In this document: positions 22,901 through 37,900 of the stretch, one piece after another | Layout of the letters: each line of letters opens with the position of its first letter | Position numbering within the stretch: the stretch's first letter is position 1 | Origin: Trichopria drosophilae | Taxonomy: Eukaryota; Arthropoda; Insecta; Hymenoptera; Diapriidae | Assembly (NCBI GenBank): GCA_030407085.1 | Contig: CM059586.1 | Location: 10,806,001-10,870,000, forward strand | Reading direction: 5' to 3' | Length of the DNA stretch: 64,000 nucleotides | The notes under the pieces: model-generated | The model's input: the letters and a program-made list of their open reading frames with translations, nothing else | Database searches by the model: none | What the model was told of the DNA's origin: nothing | Position numbers and translations under genes: made by a program

Positions 22901-25900
22901 TGAGTAGTTCGAGGTGTTTTTATAGCACCATATACCTTGAATATTTCGTATTAAAGGTAGGGAAGATGACACAAAGAATAAATAGTGGCATGGCTAATCA
23001 ATCAAAAATTACGAAAAGTTGTTTACTTGGAAAGCCCTTCTCTTTAACTGTACGAAGGTCATCTAATTCATTAAGATACATTTTAGTTTCATTCTAGCTT
23101 CATGTTCTATTCTAATGTCGATTATGCCTTTTTTATTTACTGTAGACTCTTTCAAACTAAAATTGTTTATTATAAAAATCCGTAATTTCTGGTTTGAAGA
23201 AATATATTTGGTTAGTTCAATTCAGGTTTGGTTATGCCAAAAAAATGTGAAGGTTAACTATGTCAAAAATGGTATTAAGGTATATGTTTACCAAACGATA
23301 TGTTTGAGTTCAAAGCAAATCATTTCGTGGAATTAATTGCACACTCTATACAAACGAACAAGGTTTGTTTATTATAACCAAATATGAAGTGCTACGACTT
23401 TTAAATGTTTTGCAATTGATACATTATGTTTGTTATGTTTAAAGATATAATGTCTTTCAACAAAAGCAATAATAGACTGTGAATTCGGGATGTGCGGGAA
23501 TATCGGTATGACAATAATACAGTCTTCCCTCCGTAATTGTTGTCTTTCTAATTCCGCCCGTAATAATACTCCCAAAATATTCCGTAATTGTTGTTCAGGT
23601 TCCCCCTTCCTAGTGCACCGTAGGAAGAAAGGTTCCATAGGTGACCTAGTTGTTTTCATCCCACTTTTAACACTGACAAAATATTTTGTAAAATTCCCTG
23701 GCTGTCGACGATTTATTATGAATGCTGCAATTCAGGACCTTTATTCAATTTTGTCAAAAGTTATTGCGTTATTTTTATGTGTACGTTTGAAATTATCTCT
23801 TTTACTTGCCGAATCAGAATTTCTGGAAAAAATATCAAAAGTTGATGTTTCGCTAATCACAATGACGAGGTTCTTTTCAAAATTACACAAAATACTACAA
23901 TTTATAACAGATAAATTATAAAAGATAAATATTTTCGTTGTTAAATTGAATTATTTAATGTTTAATGTACCAAACTAAAATTATACAAATAACTGAAGTA
24001 AAGATTATCAGCAAAAATGTCAGATCAGGAAAAAAAGCTACTTGAGATATTTCTTACAGCTTATTCAAGATCAACGTGAAAATTATAATACGTAACAAGT
24101 CGACGTGCGAAACGTCAGAGTGATTTATCCTCTATCTGCTGAGCACATTTTAATATACAATATGATTTTTACTATGGCAGCGTATTTTAGACTTTAAAAT
24201 GTCACTTTTTCTTTAAATACTTTCATTACATCCAAGATCGGAACAAAAATTGTCCCAAGCTTAAGAGCATGTTTACAGATTAGTTTCTTCACAATCACTT
24301 TTAGAAAATCATGAATTCGTGCGTCTATTGTGTATGTACACATGGCGCATGTCAGGTGGATTAGGTATTCTGTCGACTAGTGTACAAATGTACATAAATC
24401 GATTGTTAATTAGATGCAATTTGTCATGAAAAGTGTAACGTTTAGCATTTCGAGTAATCTCTAATTCTAAACGAGAAACCCAGCGTTGCCACATCTAATT
24501 GTTTACTTAATCCGCAAGTCAAATGCAGGATTAATTATTCTTTAAACGTTAATTATCACAACGTTGCCTATCGTAGCTTTTTCGTGTAGAGACTTCTCTC
24601 TATTATCAATATTTTACCATTAATGAATAACAATCAAACTTTGTTAACGATTTAATTGCTTTATTTCTTCATCCCGCGCTTGACTTATTCAGTAGCGTAA
24701 GAACGTCCTTAAATAAGTCTAATTAAGTACACATTAGGGTGGACACCAAAAATTGTACGCTGCGTTCCTCCCAGAATGGTAAAAAATGAAAAAATAAGAG
24801 ACCCGTATTTAATCGGTTAATATTTCATGGAGTCGCGTAGCCCCTGAAGATTTCCATGTATTAAATACGAAATATTCTCAAAAGCAATTCAAATGGCAAG
24901 ATTAAAATATACACATAGAATGTGATGCAGAGACAGCCGTCGGTATAATATCCATAATACTTTTTCGTAATGGTATTGTAATGCTACTTTTTTACCAGCT
25001 GGAGTGTGAAGAATCTAATGCCGAATAGAACTTTTCGATTTTTTTTGTTATATCTAATTAACTTAGACGAAGAACAAAAATATAGCAAACATAAAGAAAA
25101 TGATGGAAGGTATAGAAAAAAAAACACGAATAAATAAAAATAAAGATTAAAAATATTATTTGACTAACTATTAACCCTTTAACGCCTGGACGGACACTTG
25201 TTTTCGTTCATTTTCAACCTTAATTTTCTCGGCTATTAGGAATGTAAAAAATCCTTCAGGAACCATTTATTATGTATCTGACCTCGCTCTTTCAGAATCT
25301 GCAATCAAAATCCAAAAAAATGAATTTTCAAAAAGTTACAGTGATTTTTTTGAAGAAAAATCGAAAATTTTGACAATTTTCTTGCAGAAATGATTTTTTT
25401 TTCATATAGCAGGTCACCAGAGCACTGTTTCACCTGAAAATATCGCGTCCACAATATCTAAGCTTGAAAATGGCGAAACGTACTTTTTAAAATTTAAAGA
25501 TGGCGGCTCAAAAATGTTGGCGGAAGAATTTTTTCCCTATAAATATTAATAATCTGTGTATCCTTATTTTTTTTCAATTTTCTATTTGTATGGCGTTGAG
25601 TATCTAAATATTTTTGGGGTCGCTGATAACGAATCTGAAGTCAGATTTCAAAAATTCAAAATGGCCGATCCAATATGGTAGTCTTCATTCAGAAAATCAC
25701 TGAGTAAGTATCGAGCCAATCAGCTCGTATTCGGAAATATCGTCCGCCATATTGAATCCGTCATTTCTTCAAAAAAATGGCTGTAACTTTTTGAAAATTC
25801 ATTTTTTAGGGATTTTGATTAAAGATTCTGAAAGAGCGAGGTCAGATACATAAGAAATGGTTCCTGAAGGATTTTTTACATTCCTAATCGCCGAGAAAAT

Positions 25901-28900
25901 TAAGGTTGAAAATGAACGAAAAAAGTGTCCGTCCCGGCGTTAAAGGGTTAATATATTCCTATTCAGGAATATTAAAAATTATTATTCAATTATGAAATGT
26001 TGTTACTTTGCAAGCCTTTCCTCAACTCCCCATCAAAGAATAGTACTTTTTTCCTGTTTTTTTTAAGATATCTTCCTATAAAATTATATAGATTAAAATA
26101 TGTTGATTATAATTAAACGTATTACCTGAATTGTTAGTGATATAGATTCCATACACATCTATAGCATTACATTTCAGGCCAAGATGTATCGAATAGTATC
26201 CGAGAGAGCAAACTTTTGTGATATGGGTAGAGTTTGTACTACTTCCGGGGACTGGAGCCTAGTATGTATAGCTTCTACCTACTAACCTACTATTATAAGA
26301 AACTATAACTGGAGAATCGTAGCTCAATACAGTCAAACTTGAAACTGCGAAGAATGTCGAATGCTCGGTTAGACTTACAAAAAAGAATATTAAATACAAT
26401 GTGATGATAAATACTTGGGAACAAAACTTTGTGGGCTGGTGTAAAATAGTTCATAAGAAAGAAAATTATTTGAAAACTTAGTTAACAAAGTTTCTGATGC
26501 TACTGTGTGTTTTATTCAGTTGTAATTTCTAAGCATTGAATGTTACAGTTTGAATACGGTCATTACTTAATATTTTAGTCTGTCTGAATTTTTTAATATT
26601 CTCTGGAATTAAAAAAATGAAAATAAAAAAAATGAACATTTTCGGATTAAACATTTCTTCGCTCAAAGTCGTTGTACTATTAAGATAAATTTTTAAAATT
26701 TGTTTAAATCACCATGGCGGTCATAAAATGGCCGCCAGAATGATAGAAGAAAATATTTCTGAAATTTGTTGTCGCTGACATCAAGCATTCCTTTAAATTG
26801 ATGGAAGACATTAAAAATGGCGGCCCCAATATGGCCGATCAAAATTCAAAGGTCACAGCCTTTTCGTGAAATTCAATACCCTTAATCATCTTAATCGGGA
26901 AACGTAAAGATTTTGTCATTAGTTTTCTATTTACTTCTAGAATAACATGAATAACAATCCAGATAGATTACGTTTTATTGAAACTAACTGTACCTTGATT
27001 ATTGGAATGTACATCAAGAAAACTTATCATGGAAATTTTCCAGTTTTGAAGATTCGTTCATAATAAATAAATTTGTAATTACTTTTTAACAAAACAACAA
27101 TATAGATATTTTAAATATTTGCAAAATAGATATCCAAAAGTATAAAAGCACAATCATTTTTGTGACAAATTTATTGTAAATTTAAAATTTTTTTTAATGT
27201 ACGAGATAGTAGAAAACATATTAGAAAAAGACAGAAATGATAGATAAAAATTATAACAAATTTTCACGCATAATTAAAAGATATTTTTGAATGACTACTA
27301 TTAGAAAAGTAACATATCCCAGGTAAATTGTTACTGAGTATTTTATTGGTAAGATCTCGAAAAAGAGCACGAAAGAACGTTCAACCCGTTGATAAAAAAA
27401 AGTCAGAAGGATCTACCGCGAAAAAGTTATTATTAGCAAAGTTTACCAACGTAGCTTTGGAAAATTTTTTAAAGGCTTTCGGCCTTTAGAACTTTCACTC
27501 TTCACTTGTTTTCATTTGCACTTCGAAACTTTACGAATCGTATATTTGGAATAAAAAATGAAATGTTTCACCATTAAATCGAAAGAAATCGCAAACATTT
27601 AGTTTCTTAGAATTTAATAATATTTGGATAAAAAGAACGCTTTGGAATTAAATTGTGTAGATTAAAAATGACGTTAATTGGCAAAGTCAGTAGACGTCGA
27701 AGGCAATACCTTTAGACATGATCAACGATACAGAATTTTAAGACTATATTTTGAATGAGTACATTTAAATCTTAGTGATCACTTACTAAATTAGTCGCGT
27801 TTTGTTTAAACTGAATCAAAATATTTTAATTGCAAGAAAATATGTATTTGAATTAAGAATATATTTACATATATTTAATAAATTTTTCATCTTTGTAATA
27901 AATTTTACGTTATTAAAAAAATTGTTTTGTTCATTGGACACTTTTTTTTAAAATTAATTACCCCTTTAAGGACCAAACAATTATTTATACAACAAAACAT
28001 TTATACAATTTTTTTTTAAATAGACACGTCCATTTCCTTCTAATTTTGAGATCGCTCTTTCGAATGGTGCTGTTCAAACTTTCAAAAAATGACGCTTAAC
28101 ATAATTTTTTTCCAAAAATATTGAAAACCGCGATTTTTCGGTACCATTTTATTTTAAAATTTTCACTATAATGTCGATTTCTTACCACCTTCTTTCAGAA
28201 ACGTGCTCCCGATTATTTTACTTTGAAAAAATACATTCACATATTTTGATTCTTGCCGATTTGTATATTTAATTGACTCCGGTGCGCCAAATTTTGTCGA
28301 AAAAGGGAAATTTTTTCGTTTTATAGATTTCAAGTTCATAGAATAATTTTGTTATTATTAATGATCGTTTATTTGCATTTCTAGTAACAACATTAGGTGT
28401 TGTTGAAGATTTTCAAGATGAATTGTATAATCTATCAATATTATTATTTTTTTTATTCTTGGACATTTTTGAATCTGATCAGACAAAATCAATTTTTCAA
28501 AACCCAGTATGATGGATCCAATATGGAGAACGAAATTTCCCCATTTTCAACAAAAATTTGCGCTCCAGAGCCATTTCAAAATCTAAATCGTCGACGTGTA
28601 AATTTTAAATATTTTCATATTCTTTCTATATGTATAATATTTTTTAATTTATTATGATATACTTCCAGCTTAGATTGGAAATAAATATTCGCCATTATAA
28701 TTCGTTAAATTTGATATTTTTACGCGTTTTATGTGAATAGGAAGAAAAATATTCAAAGAGTCTAATTTTCTATTATCTTCTTCTTCTATATTCTAATTTT
28801 GTTATGATAACTTTTAAAAAAGACGAGTTATTGCAAAAAGAGTGATTTTTTCCTGGTTTATTTTTTTTCTTAAATGGCTCGCAAATCAAAGGTAAAGGAC

Positions 28901-31900
28901 TTTTCTGTCTAAAAATTCATGTAGAATTTTAATGAAAAAACAACGACGACGCCAACATTTAAAAGTTCTGTAGAATTCCCCATTTTTCGCAGTAACTTTT
29001 GCTGATTCAAATTTATAGAATAAAAATTTGAAAATAAACAAATTTTAATGTTTCACTGTAGACAAAAAAAATTTTGATTAATAAGTCAAATAAATGATTT
29101 ATTAAATGTTAATCACATAATTTGCAGATAATTTCGTAATGACTAAATGAACTGCATTCATCATTTTATGTCAATGAAATCATTGTTATTAGTCAATATA
29201 AATTATTGTAGATAATACATATGTATTATTTTTTTTACTATAGTAAGTCATTAAAGAACTATACTTATTTATTGTTTTGTACAGTATAAAGTCCACTCTT
29301 GTCGTCATCAATGAAATGATATAAGCAAACAGCTTATCATTATAAATGTAAAAATAGAGTTGATAATTATGATAGAGTGGCGATACTTTTAGAGATGCAT
29401 TGAGACATCTGGCAGGTCATGAATCTGCTAATGTTATTTATCGATAAAAATGTGCAATATCACTTAGGTCATAAGTCCGGCATATTCATAATCTACATTT
29501 CCTATTTTATACGCATTCACAAATAAGATGGTTTGGAAGTTATATTTTACAATTTCGTTACCTGTACTGGCATTTTAATTATTTATTAATTATTTGTTTC
29601 TCAAATTTTGAAAGAAATTAATATAAATATTTGAAATAACAATATTCTGGGATTACACGTAGAAGTTTGTTGTAAAATCTTATCCAAGTAAAGAAAATAA
29701 CGTAAATTTGAATTTAATATGACATTTTTATGGTGAGTCGACAATTCGACATATATCTTTTCAACACAAGTGTACTTTCATCACACAACAATTTTATTAT
29801 GCACATTTCAAGATATGTAATAATATTTGTACATTTCAACATAATATTGTAATTACAATTTATTATAATGTGCTATTTATATTTATATCCTTTTTAGCTA
29901 ATTTCAGTATCTGTACAATTAGGTTAGGTTTAGTTGGCGTTTATATTTAATATAGCACGATAGTATTTTTTGTGAAGAGTTTAAGTTGGAATAGTATGAT
30001 TATGTTTGTTGCACAAAAGAAATTTAATTCAGATTTGGTTGAAAATTATTATTTGGTGTTTTTCACGGTCGATGATCACGAACTTAATTATCCGAAAAAC
30101 TTTCAAATATTTAATCCATGATGAAATTTGAAATTGTTTATGTAGAAATAACCATTTTGATACAGATTCTTTCAATTTAATTAGACCACAGGGGGGTTAA
30201 AAAATCGCGGATAGAATATGTATTTTGCAATAAATAATAAATTCACATTTCAATCCTGTTTCCCTAATTTTCTGGAGAATTAATAAACAAATTATAAATG
30301 AAAAATTACATTTACATTGAAATATTCTGCAACATTCTTTATTATTCAAATAGCGTTGATTCGTTGAATTTCTAGATAATTTTTCTTAATCAATCCGAAC
30401 GCACTTAGAAAGGTACACATACCAAAAAATTATTAAGTAAAATGTAACAACCGGTGTTTCTCTATTCATCTGAATCCTTTTTTACTAATGTTTTTAGCAA
30501 TTCAAATTTTCAATTTTTGATATTTTTAGAATTATTTTGTTAAATCGTTTTATATTGTTTGTTAATATTATTTTATTTAATATAATTTACACTGAGCAAA
30601 TTTGTATTTTAAACAGAGCGTCAGAAAAACGTTATTGTTCACTTTTATTATTTATTATTATTCATTTATGCGCAGAGGAAATTATCATTTACCAAATCCT
30701 ATCCCTTGTCTTTTAAAACTGTGTCTTATAACTCTAAAAAAATATGATTTAAAAGAATGTTTCATAACTATTAAAAGCAGGCATTTTTAATATTTTTATT
30801 TATTACATAATTCTTTAATCAATATGGTCTAATATAATAAGAGAAAAGTCACAACATAAACAGATATATTAGAATAGATATTAGAATCAGCTAAAATCTT
30901 CAACTTTAAGTGTAAAACAATAAGATAAAAGTACCAATAGTGGAACACTGTCCTCACATCGGAACAGTTTTTACAAATTTATATTGCTGTCCTAATTTTA
31001 CCTCAAATCAATCTGAAAAAGTTAAGAATTAATTTAAAATATTTTTGAAGGAATTTCGGCAATAAGTTTTATAATAGTATTTGTAGATATTAATTATAAA
31101 TAAATTTAAAGTAGAAGTATGCTGCAAAGTATAAAACAAACATTTGTTGACAAAAAATAATATCACATGATCTATTACGAAAACGGCGTAAACAAGGTTA
31201 AAAAATGTTCCGCTATTGGTACATTTACCTTATATGTCTTTTTCCTATATGTGAAAGACTGTGCTATCCATTACTTTAACCAAGAAATTAAAAAAAAAAA
31301 TAAAAAACTTCCAAAATTACAAACTTCTTATTATCAATCAATAAAGTGAAAATATTGGAATTTATTCAAAGACAATATTCAGCTATTAACCAAAAAGAAA
31401 CAAGTTAACTACCAGCCCGGAACGATAATATTAATAAACTTATGTATATTTCAAAACACACCATTTACAAGCGACAGACATGTGCGTGAGTGTGTACAAT
31501 TAATTATTAATTCAGTTAAAAGCGAGGTAAAACGGTACATAATTAAAATGCTAGAGGCTATTAAGTTTTCATTATTTCACAAATGCCAGAAGGTACTGCT
31601 ACAAATAAGTAACACGGAGAAAAATAACCGGCTAAATCAGCCGAAAAATCCGCAGATTCTACCAATTTTATCATATATGGATAGCTGTTGGAATTCCGTT
31701 AGGAATAGCCGATAATTTCAGCTAAATTTACTGAAAAAGTCCGCAAATTTAGCGGAACAAATCTGCTAATGTAGCGGAAATTTAGATCTAAGAGCGAATT
31801 GAGTAGAGTTAAGGCTACATTAGCGGAATCAAAACAGCTAAAATTGCAGATATTTTCGGCAATTCCAGCCGAAAATTTTATCTGATATGAATCAGCTAAT

Positions 31901-34900
31901 CCAGCGGAGTCATTTTTCTCCGTGAAATATTTTCGATATCGAAGTACTAAAGTATAAAAATAAAATATTACTGTAGTTTTAAAAAACCGTTACAAAAACC
32001 ATTTTAGTCTACGCATATAGACATTTATTAGTAAAAGTCTCTGGAGATAAAAATATCTAAGATAACAACTATTTTGGACATTTTTATTGATTAAAAACAT
32101 CTAAAATGTTACTAACAATTTTTTGTTTAGTTTGCTTACTAGTCTGCTATAATAGGTGAAATTTTGAAAATTCAAAATGATTGATTCAATTTGTAATTTG
32201 ACTAGTACAGTAGAGTCCCGGTATATTTACCCACTCGGTTCCTCACCTTCCCCTCCCGTCTCATTTTATTGACAAAAGAAGGGAATCGTCGCTACTCTCA
32301 CTCTCAGTGGCGTTAAGTTCGTGACGTCACAACAGGCCCTTCCTGGGCCCAAGCCCCTAAGGTGGGGGAAAAAGTGAGCGGCGACAGTTATAACGAGACG
32401 GAACCGAGAAAATATGCTGGGACGTAAATATAACGAGACGTAATTATACTGGGACTCTACCCATGAAAATGGTCTATGTTCTATTTACTACTTTATTACA
32501 CCTCGATGACAATTAGTATCAAGCTGTAAAGATGTTTTGCTATTTTTTTGTAATAAAATTGTTTATATTTATTTATTAATCATAAAACTTTGGTGAATGC
32601 TTAATTACTGATTTTTTGAGAAGGAAAATAATGCACCTTCTTTAAAACTAGGTAACCTGGTTACAAATCTATATTAATATTTAATAACTTCTTCATTGTC
32701 AAAAAATACATTACCCTTTATCACCTAGTAAATAATACCAAGATTACTTCTTACGCTACTATAGCTAATGAAGTTTGTAATTATAAGGTACTAAAAAGAA
32801 ACACAAACAAACTAATTGAAGTGAACTTGATGTATGTAATTGGTTTAGGGGAAACTTCGGTTGGGTGATTCATGATATCTCTATTTTATTACTGAGCAGT
32901 CCTATTGAACTGCATGGGGACACATAAATGATTTCTGTATCTAGGTTAATTATCGTTTTTATTAAATAAATAGAGCAATTGACATTGTACCATTGATTAA
33001 TGCATCAATATAAAGTACTTTTGTTAAAATAATTAAAGTGAATATAGTTAAAAAATGTGACAAGAATTTATCGCTTTTTTTATTACTAATTTTACGAATA
33101 CATGTGTTAGTTTGTTATAGAAATTGCATAGCTTGAAAAGATTAATAACTTTTTTCAAAACATTGAAAAAGGCAAACAATTTAAGGACGATAAAACATGG
33201 GAGTATTTAATCGCTCGTTATAAAATGCTGTTAAATGAGATGGAAGACGTGTCTATAAAAATACACTGGATATTTTTAGATCAATCAAAGCTAAAATAGC
33301 ATGCATTGTATACTCTATTTCTGGGAACTATTTATTTAATAATACATATATAACTTTTATTATCTGGTCTTTCGAGGCTTTCTTCTCACTTTACTAATAA
33401 TAGTAATAATAATAACAATTTATCCCACACGTAGTAAATCCATAGTGCTTTTAATTTTACTAACAAAAAAACTAATTTTATTAAAGCATTTCATTTACAA
33501 TTTTTTATAACTGATATCTGACAAATGTAAAATAATTTGTATTTGCTTGAAAATGATTATTGCTTTACGCAGGGTTAATTTATGAAAATATTAATGAGGT
33601 GTTAAAAAACGTCAACTGCAATTTAAGTTGTCCTTTTTTGAATATTTGTTAGAGATTATAAACAATTAACAGCAGTGATTTAAATACAGTGGTTAACATC
33701 ATTAATTAGGAATCTTAGATTACAGTTGAGGTTGTAAACGATACACAAGTAGTTGATTGAGGCTAATAAGCGAGATAGCCCAATAAGTTAATTATACAAT
33801 TAATATTATACAATTATACAATTAATAGATTTTAATAGTAAAATGTTTGAGATATCTAAAAAGTGTGTGCAGAATTTATTTGTAGCAAAACATTGTAAAT
33901 TTGGCTTCCTCTCTTTTTTTGTCTTGGCAGGTGTCTTGGAAATTTTACCATCTTAGATGATAATTTATCGACAGCTTTTTACTATGCAACAATTTGCCTT
34001 TATTTCCTGAAAAAATTCAGTGAGTTTTTAGTGAAATTTATTTTTAAAAAATGTAATTTTTACACAAATAATAACAAATGTAGGACAGTTTGTCCCTAAA
34101 TTACGAATTGAGATGGAAGAATTTTTCAGGACAATTTTTCAGGACAATTTTTCTTTGTGTATACTTAAAATTAATTGATAGTTGTCAAAAACTTGAAATT
34201 AGATACATGTTTTGGATCTGTCGATAAAAAATGAGACATTTTTGCTCTCTTATAATATGAGACATGCAATGTAGAAGGTAAAAGTGTCTGCATTTAAGAC
34301 ATTTTAGGTAATTTGAGACTTTTCATATGGAGACACTTGAAATCAAAGACACATTGTCGATTCGAATATCTCGAAGTCGTCAACTCTCGTTGCTAACATA
34401 ACCTAGAACGGTAATAAAACAAGTGAACCAAATCCAGAAAAATTTGCCGATTGAATAATTGTTATAAAATGCTGTTAAATTAGATGAAAGATGCATAAAA
34501 ATGTCTTATTGATGATCGACAGATCCAAAAAATGTATCGAATTTCGAGGCATTTTTCTAGAGTATCAGAAACAAAGTATTACGCTGAAAAAAGACAATTT
34601 TTTCACGTCTTTCTGGGCAATTTGCTTGTTGTCACTAATTAAATATTACCTCAGACGTTATGAGAGAGTCAAAACGAATAACGGATTAAAAATAATTCGA
34701 AAATCGAATAACTAAAAACGAATTAAAAAAAAAATTTAACATTGAATATTTTTATTGTATTTTTTGTAATTATAATTTTTTCGATTTCAAGTGTCTCGGC
34801 ATGAAAAAGTCTCAAATTACTTAAAATGTCTTAAATGCAGACACTTTTACCGTCTCCATTAAATGTCTCATATTTTAAGACAGAAAAATGATCGACAGAT

Positions 34901-37900
34901 TAAAAAAATGTATCGACAAGTACAACAAAACATGGTAAAATTACGACAAACTTTTTGAATTGTTGTAATTTTATATAAATCGTTGGCTTGCAAAAGCTGG
35001 ATCTAAATTGCATCACTCACTACTTGAAGATGCTAAACACAAAATTGTTCAAATTACAATTTTTTATCATAGTAGATTGTCATTCTTTCTGTCAAATATC
35101 CAATTTTCGATGTAATTCTGAGGATATATTATGCAAAAATTTTTTGCTATGAATATCCCCTTTCTCCCTAATAATAATATTTCATAATAAAAAATTCAAA
35201 TATACCAAAACATTTTTCACTAATTTGGTATCTTAAAAATTAAAATAAAAGTTCAAAAACAAAGGGAACTAGTTTAAGAAGCAAATAAAAGGTGATGTAT
35301 ATACAATTTATTATTTATTTTTGACAATGAGAATAATTTAAATTTTATGAATTTACACGAACATTAATAACAATAATTGAGAATTATTAGTATATATTAT
35401 AGATATATAGAAATATATTTGAATAAATCGTAGGATTTATTTAACATTATTTTACTATTTTTATTTTACTTTGAATAGTCATGACATACATTATTATCGA
35501 CATTATTCAGTATTTCAGAACAAATATTTCAGTGAATATTTTGCAATTTTTTAAGTCGACTGTATGATGTACGAAATATTAATGATTTAAGTATATTTCA
35601 TAATGCACCTACAGTAAATGACGTTCGCAATGTAATGCAACTAATTGGTAACAATAGAAACTGTGAGAATAAAACAATGAAAATAATTACTTACTTGTTA
35701 ATGAACCTTCAATGTGTAACAAATTACTTCAACGTTACTAAAGGAGACCTTTCTGTAGAAATATAATTTAAGCAAACAGTATTTTCAGAAAACGTCGTAT
35801 TCTAAACAAATAATAACAGTATTCAATGTATATTCATTTATTATCGATTATTACATTAAAATATAACACCTAAATTTTGAGTATTCTAAAAATGGATCTC
35901 ATTCTCCTGTGGTATAAAGAAGTGATTAAATAAATCAGTATATTAGCAACATTTTTATTTTAACTATTAATATGTGTGTTTGATATTATATATTAATTTA
36001 TATTTGTCAAATCTGACACCTGTGATGGACGTGTTATTGATTGATGAATATACAATTAATGACAAATAACTAAAAGATATTTAGAATAATAAAATATACT
36101 TATTATGACATACTAAAATTTTCTTGTATATCACGAAACATCAACTTTAGGATAAACTAATTTAAAATGTAATACTTTATTATACAAAGAAAAAATTTGT
36201 AAAGTTTAAAACGAAAATTCGATTTTCACTGAAACAATATGTCATTGTCAGAATCTAGAAAACTATTCATTAATTTATGATCTTATTTGACGAATGGAAA
36301 TAGACGACGAACAACAAATTATGTAGCATTTTGAGCAAATTGATTTATAATAGCAGCGAAAAAAGAAAATCCACTTACTATGAAAAATGATGTTATTTAC
36401 AAACTTAAGGTAGAAAATGATATACTGCCCTTTTAAGTCGAGGTTTTAGCGTCTATGATCAAACATTTTTTGTTTATTCTCAAAGATTATAATATACCAT
36501 ATAAAAGGATAAAACATATTTGATAAACAATTGAAAGATTTTATTAAAAACATTTAGTATAAATTGTGTCGTCTTTATAAAATGCGCACATTTTTGTATT
36601 TATTGATTTATAAAATCAAATTACAGTTTTTCAGTGTATTATCCCAACAAGAACACGATTGTTTAATATATGTTCAATACACGTAAGTTTGGCTTAAACA
36701 TATTTCGGGTATATGTTATAAATGTTTAATGGAAGATCGTGACAACATTTTCAGCTGAATGACACACTCTTTGAACAAATTATTTCTTTAGTAATTTTTT
36801 ATGTGGAATTTAGTGGTGCTGGAATGAAAATGTACCAGTTTTTGCTGACCCATTAAAAAAAATGTTTACCTATATTAAAAATTTTTGTTTTTCTAATGTA
36901 TCAGGCGTACTACTGAGGTCATAGAAAAATGTTTTTAATTTAAAAAATAGAGGCTGGGTGTTTCTTTCCTTAAAAATTTCAGCAGAAATCAGTTTTGAAG
37001 CAATCTCGAAAAATGAACATATGACTGCTGCTGTAAACGACAATAAAATCAACAATCAAAATCAAAGGCCAAAACGTGTACAGTTTGACCGGTTTGATTA
37101 AATAAACTCCACGAACAGAAGTATAAATCATTTCGTTAAAAACTAAAAATGTACAATATTGATATGTTAAATGTTAATATTTCATATTTATATAAATTCA
37201 AAAGCGATAAGTTATTTTAAATAAACATTACAAAATGATGATGAATTTCATATTTTTATTATATTAAATTCAATACTCGAGTATCAGTAATTATCGTCGA
37301 TTGAATATTAAGTTTCATTTCAACAATTATTTTGTATGTTCCAGTTTGAAGCATATATCAATGTATTATCTTTCGCTTGAAGTTTGGTGATTTTTTACTC
37401 GAGTTTCAGTCTAACAAGACTGCAATATTTGAAATATTGATTTTATTTAAAAAAATGACAAATTCTTTGGAAATTGCACGAACAAGCTTCGCGATTTTGA
37501 AGTAAATATTTTGTGTAAATGAAAATTTGGTACGAGAAAGTTGTTCATTAATACATTTATTATGTATATTTATGTTATTGAAATATAATTATATGCAAAA
37601 TTTGTGTAGCTTTTACAATGAATAATACATCTTGCATGTATAATTAAGCTCAGACGTGTTTATGAAAGGAATTATTCACGTTATTGTTCAATCAACAGTA
37701 AAATTAATCTAAAACTTCCATACTGAGCCATTGAAGTTAGCAATCAGTAAAGAGTAAATTAATACTGTTTATTTGTTATATCTCGTTTTGAATTTTATTA
37801 TTTAAAAGTTACAATGGAACACAAATAAATAGGTAATTTTCATGGATTTTTAGATGCCACTTCATGGTTTTGTATTAGTTTAAAATCTGTTTCATGATTA

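Noticed and set aside
23490..23921. 143-codon + strand open frame
   Set aside because: Its first part is the truncated CAGT MITE and the remainder is AT-rich intron; no homology was recognised.
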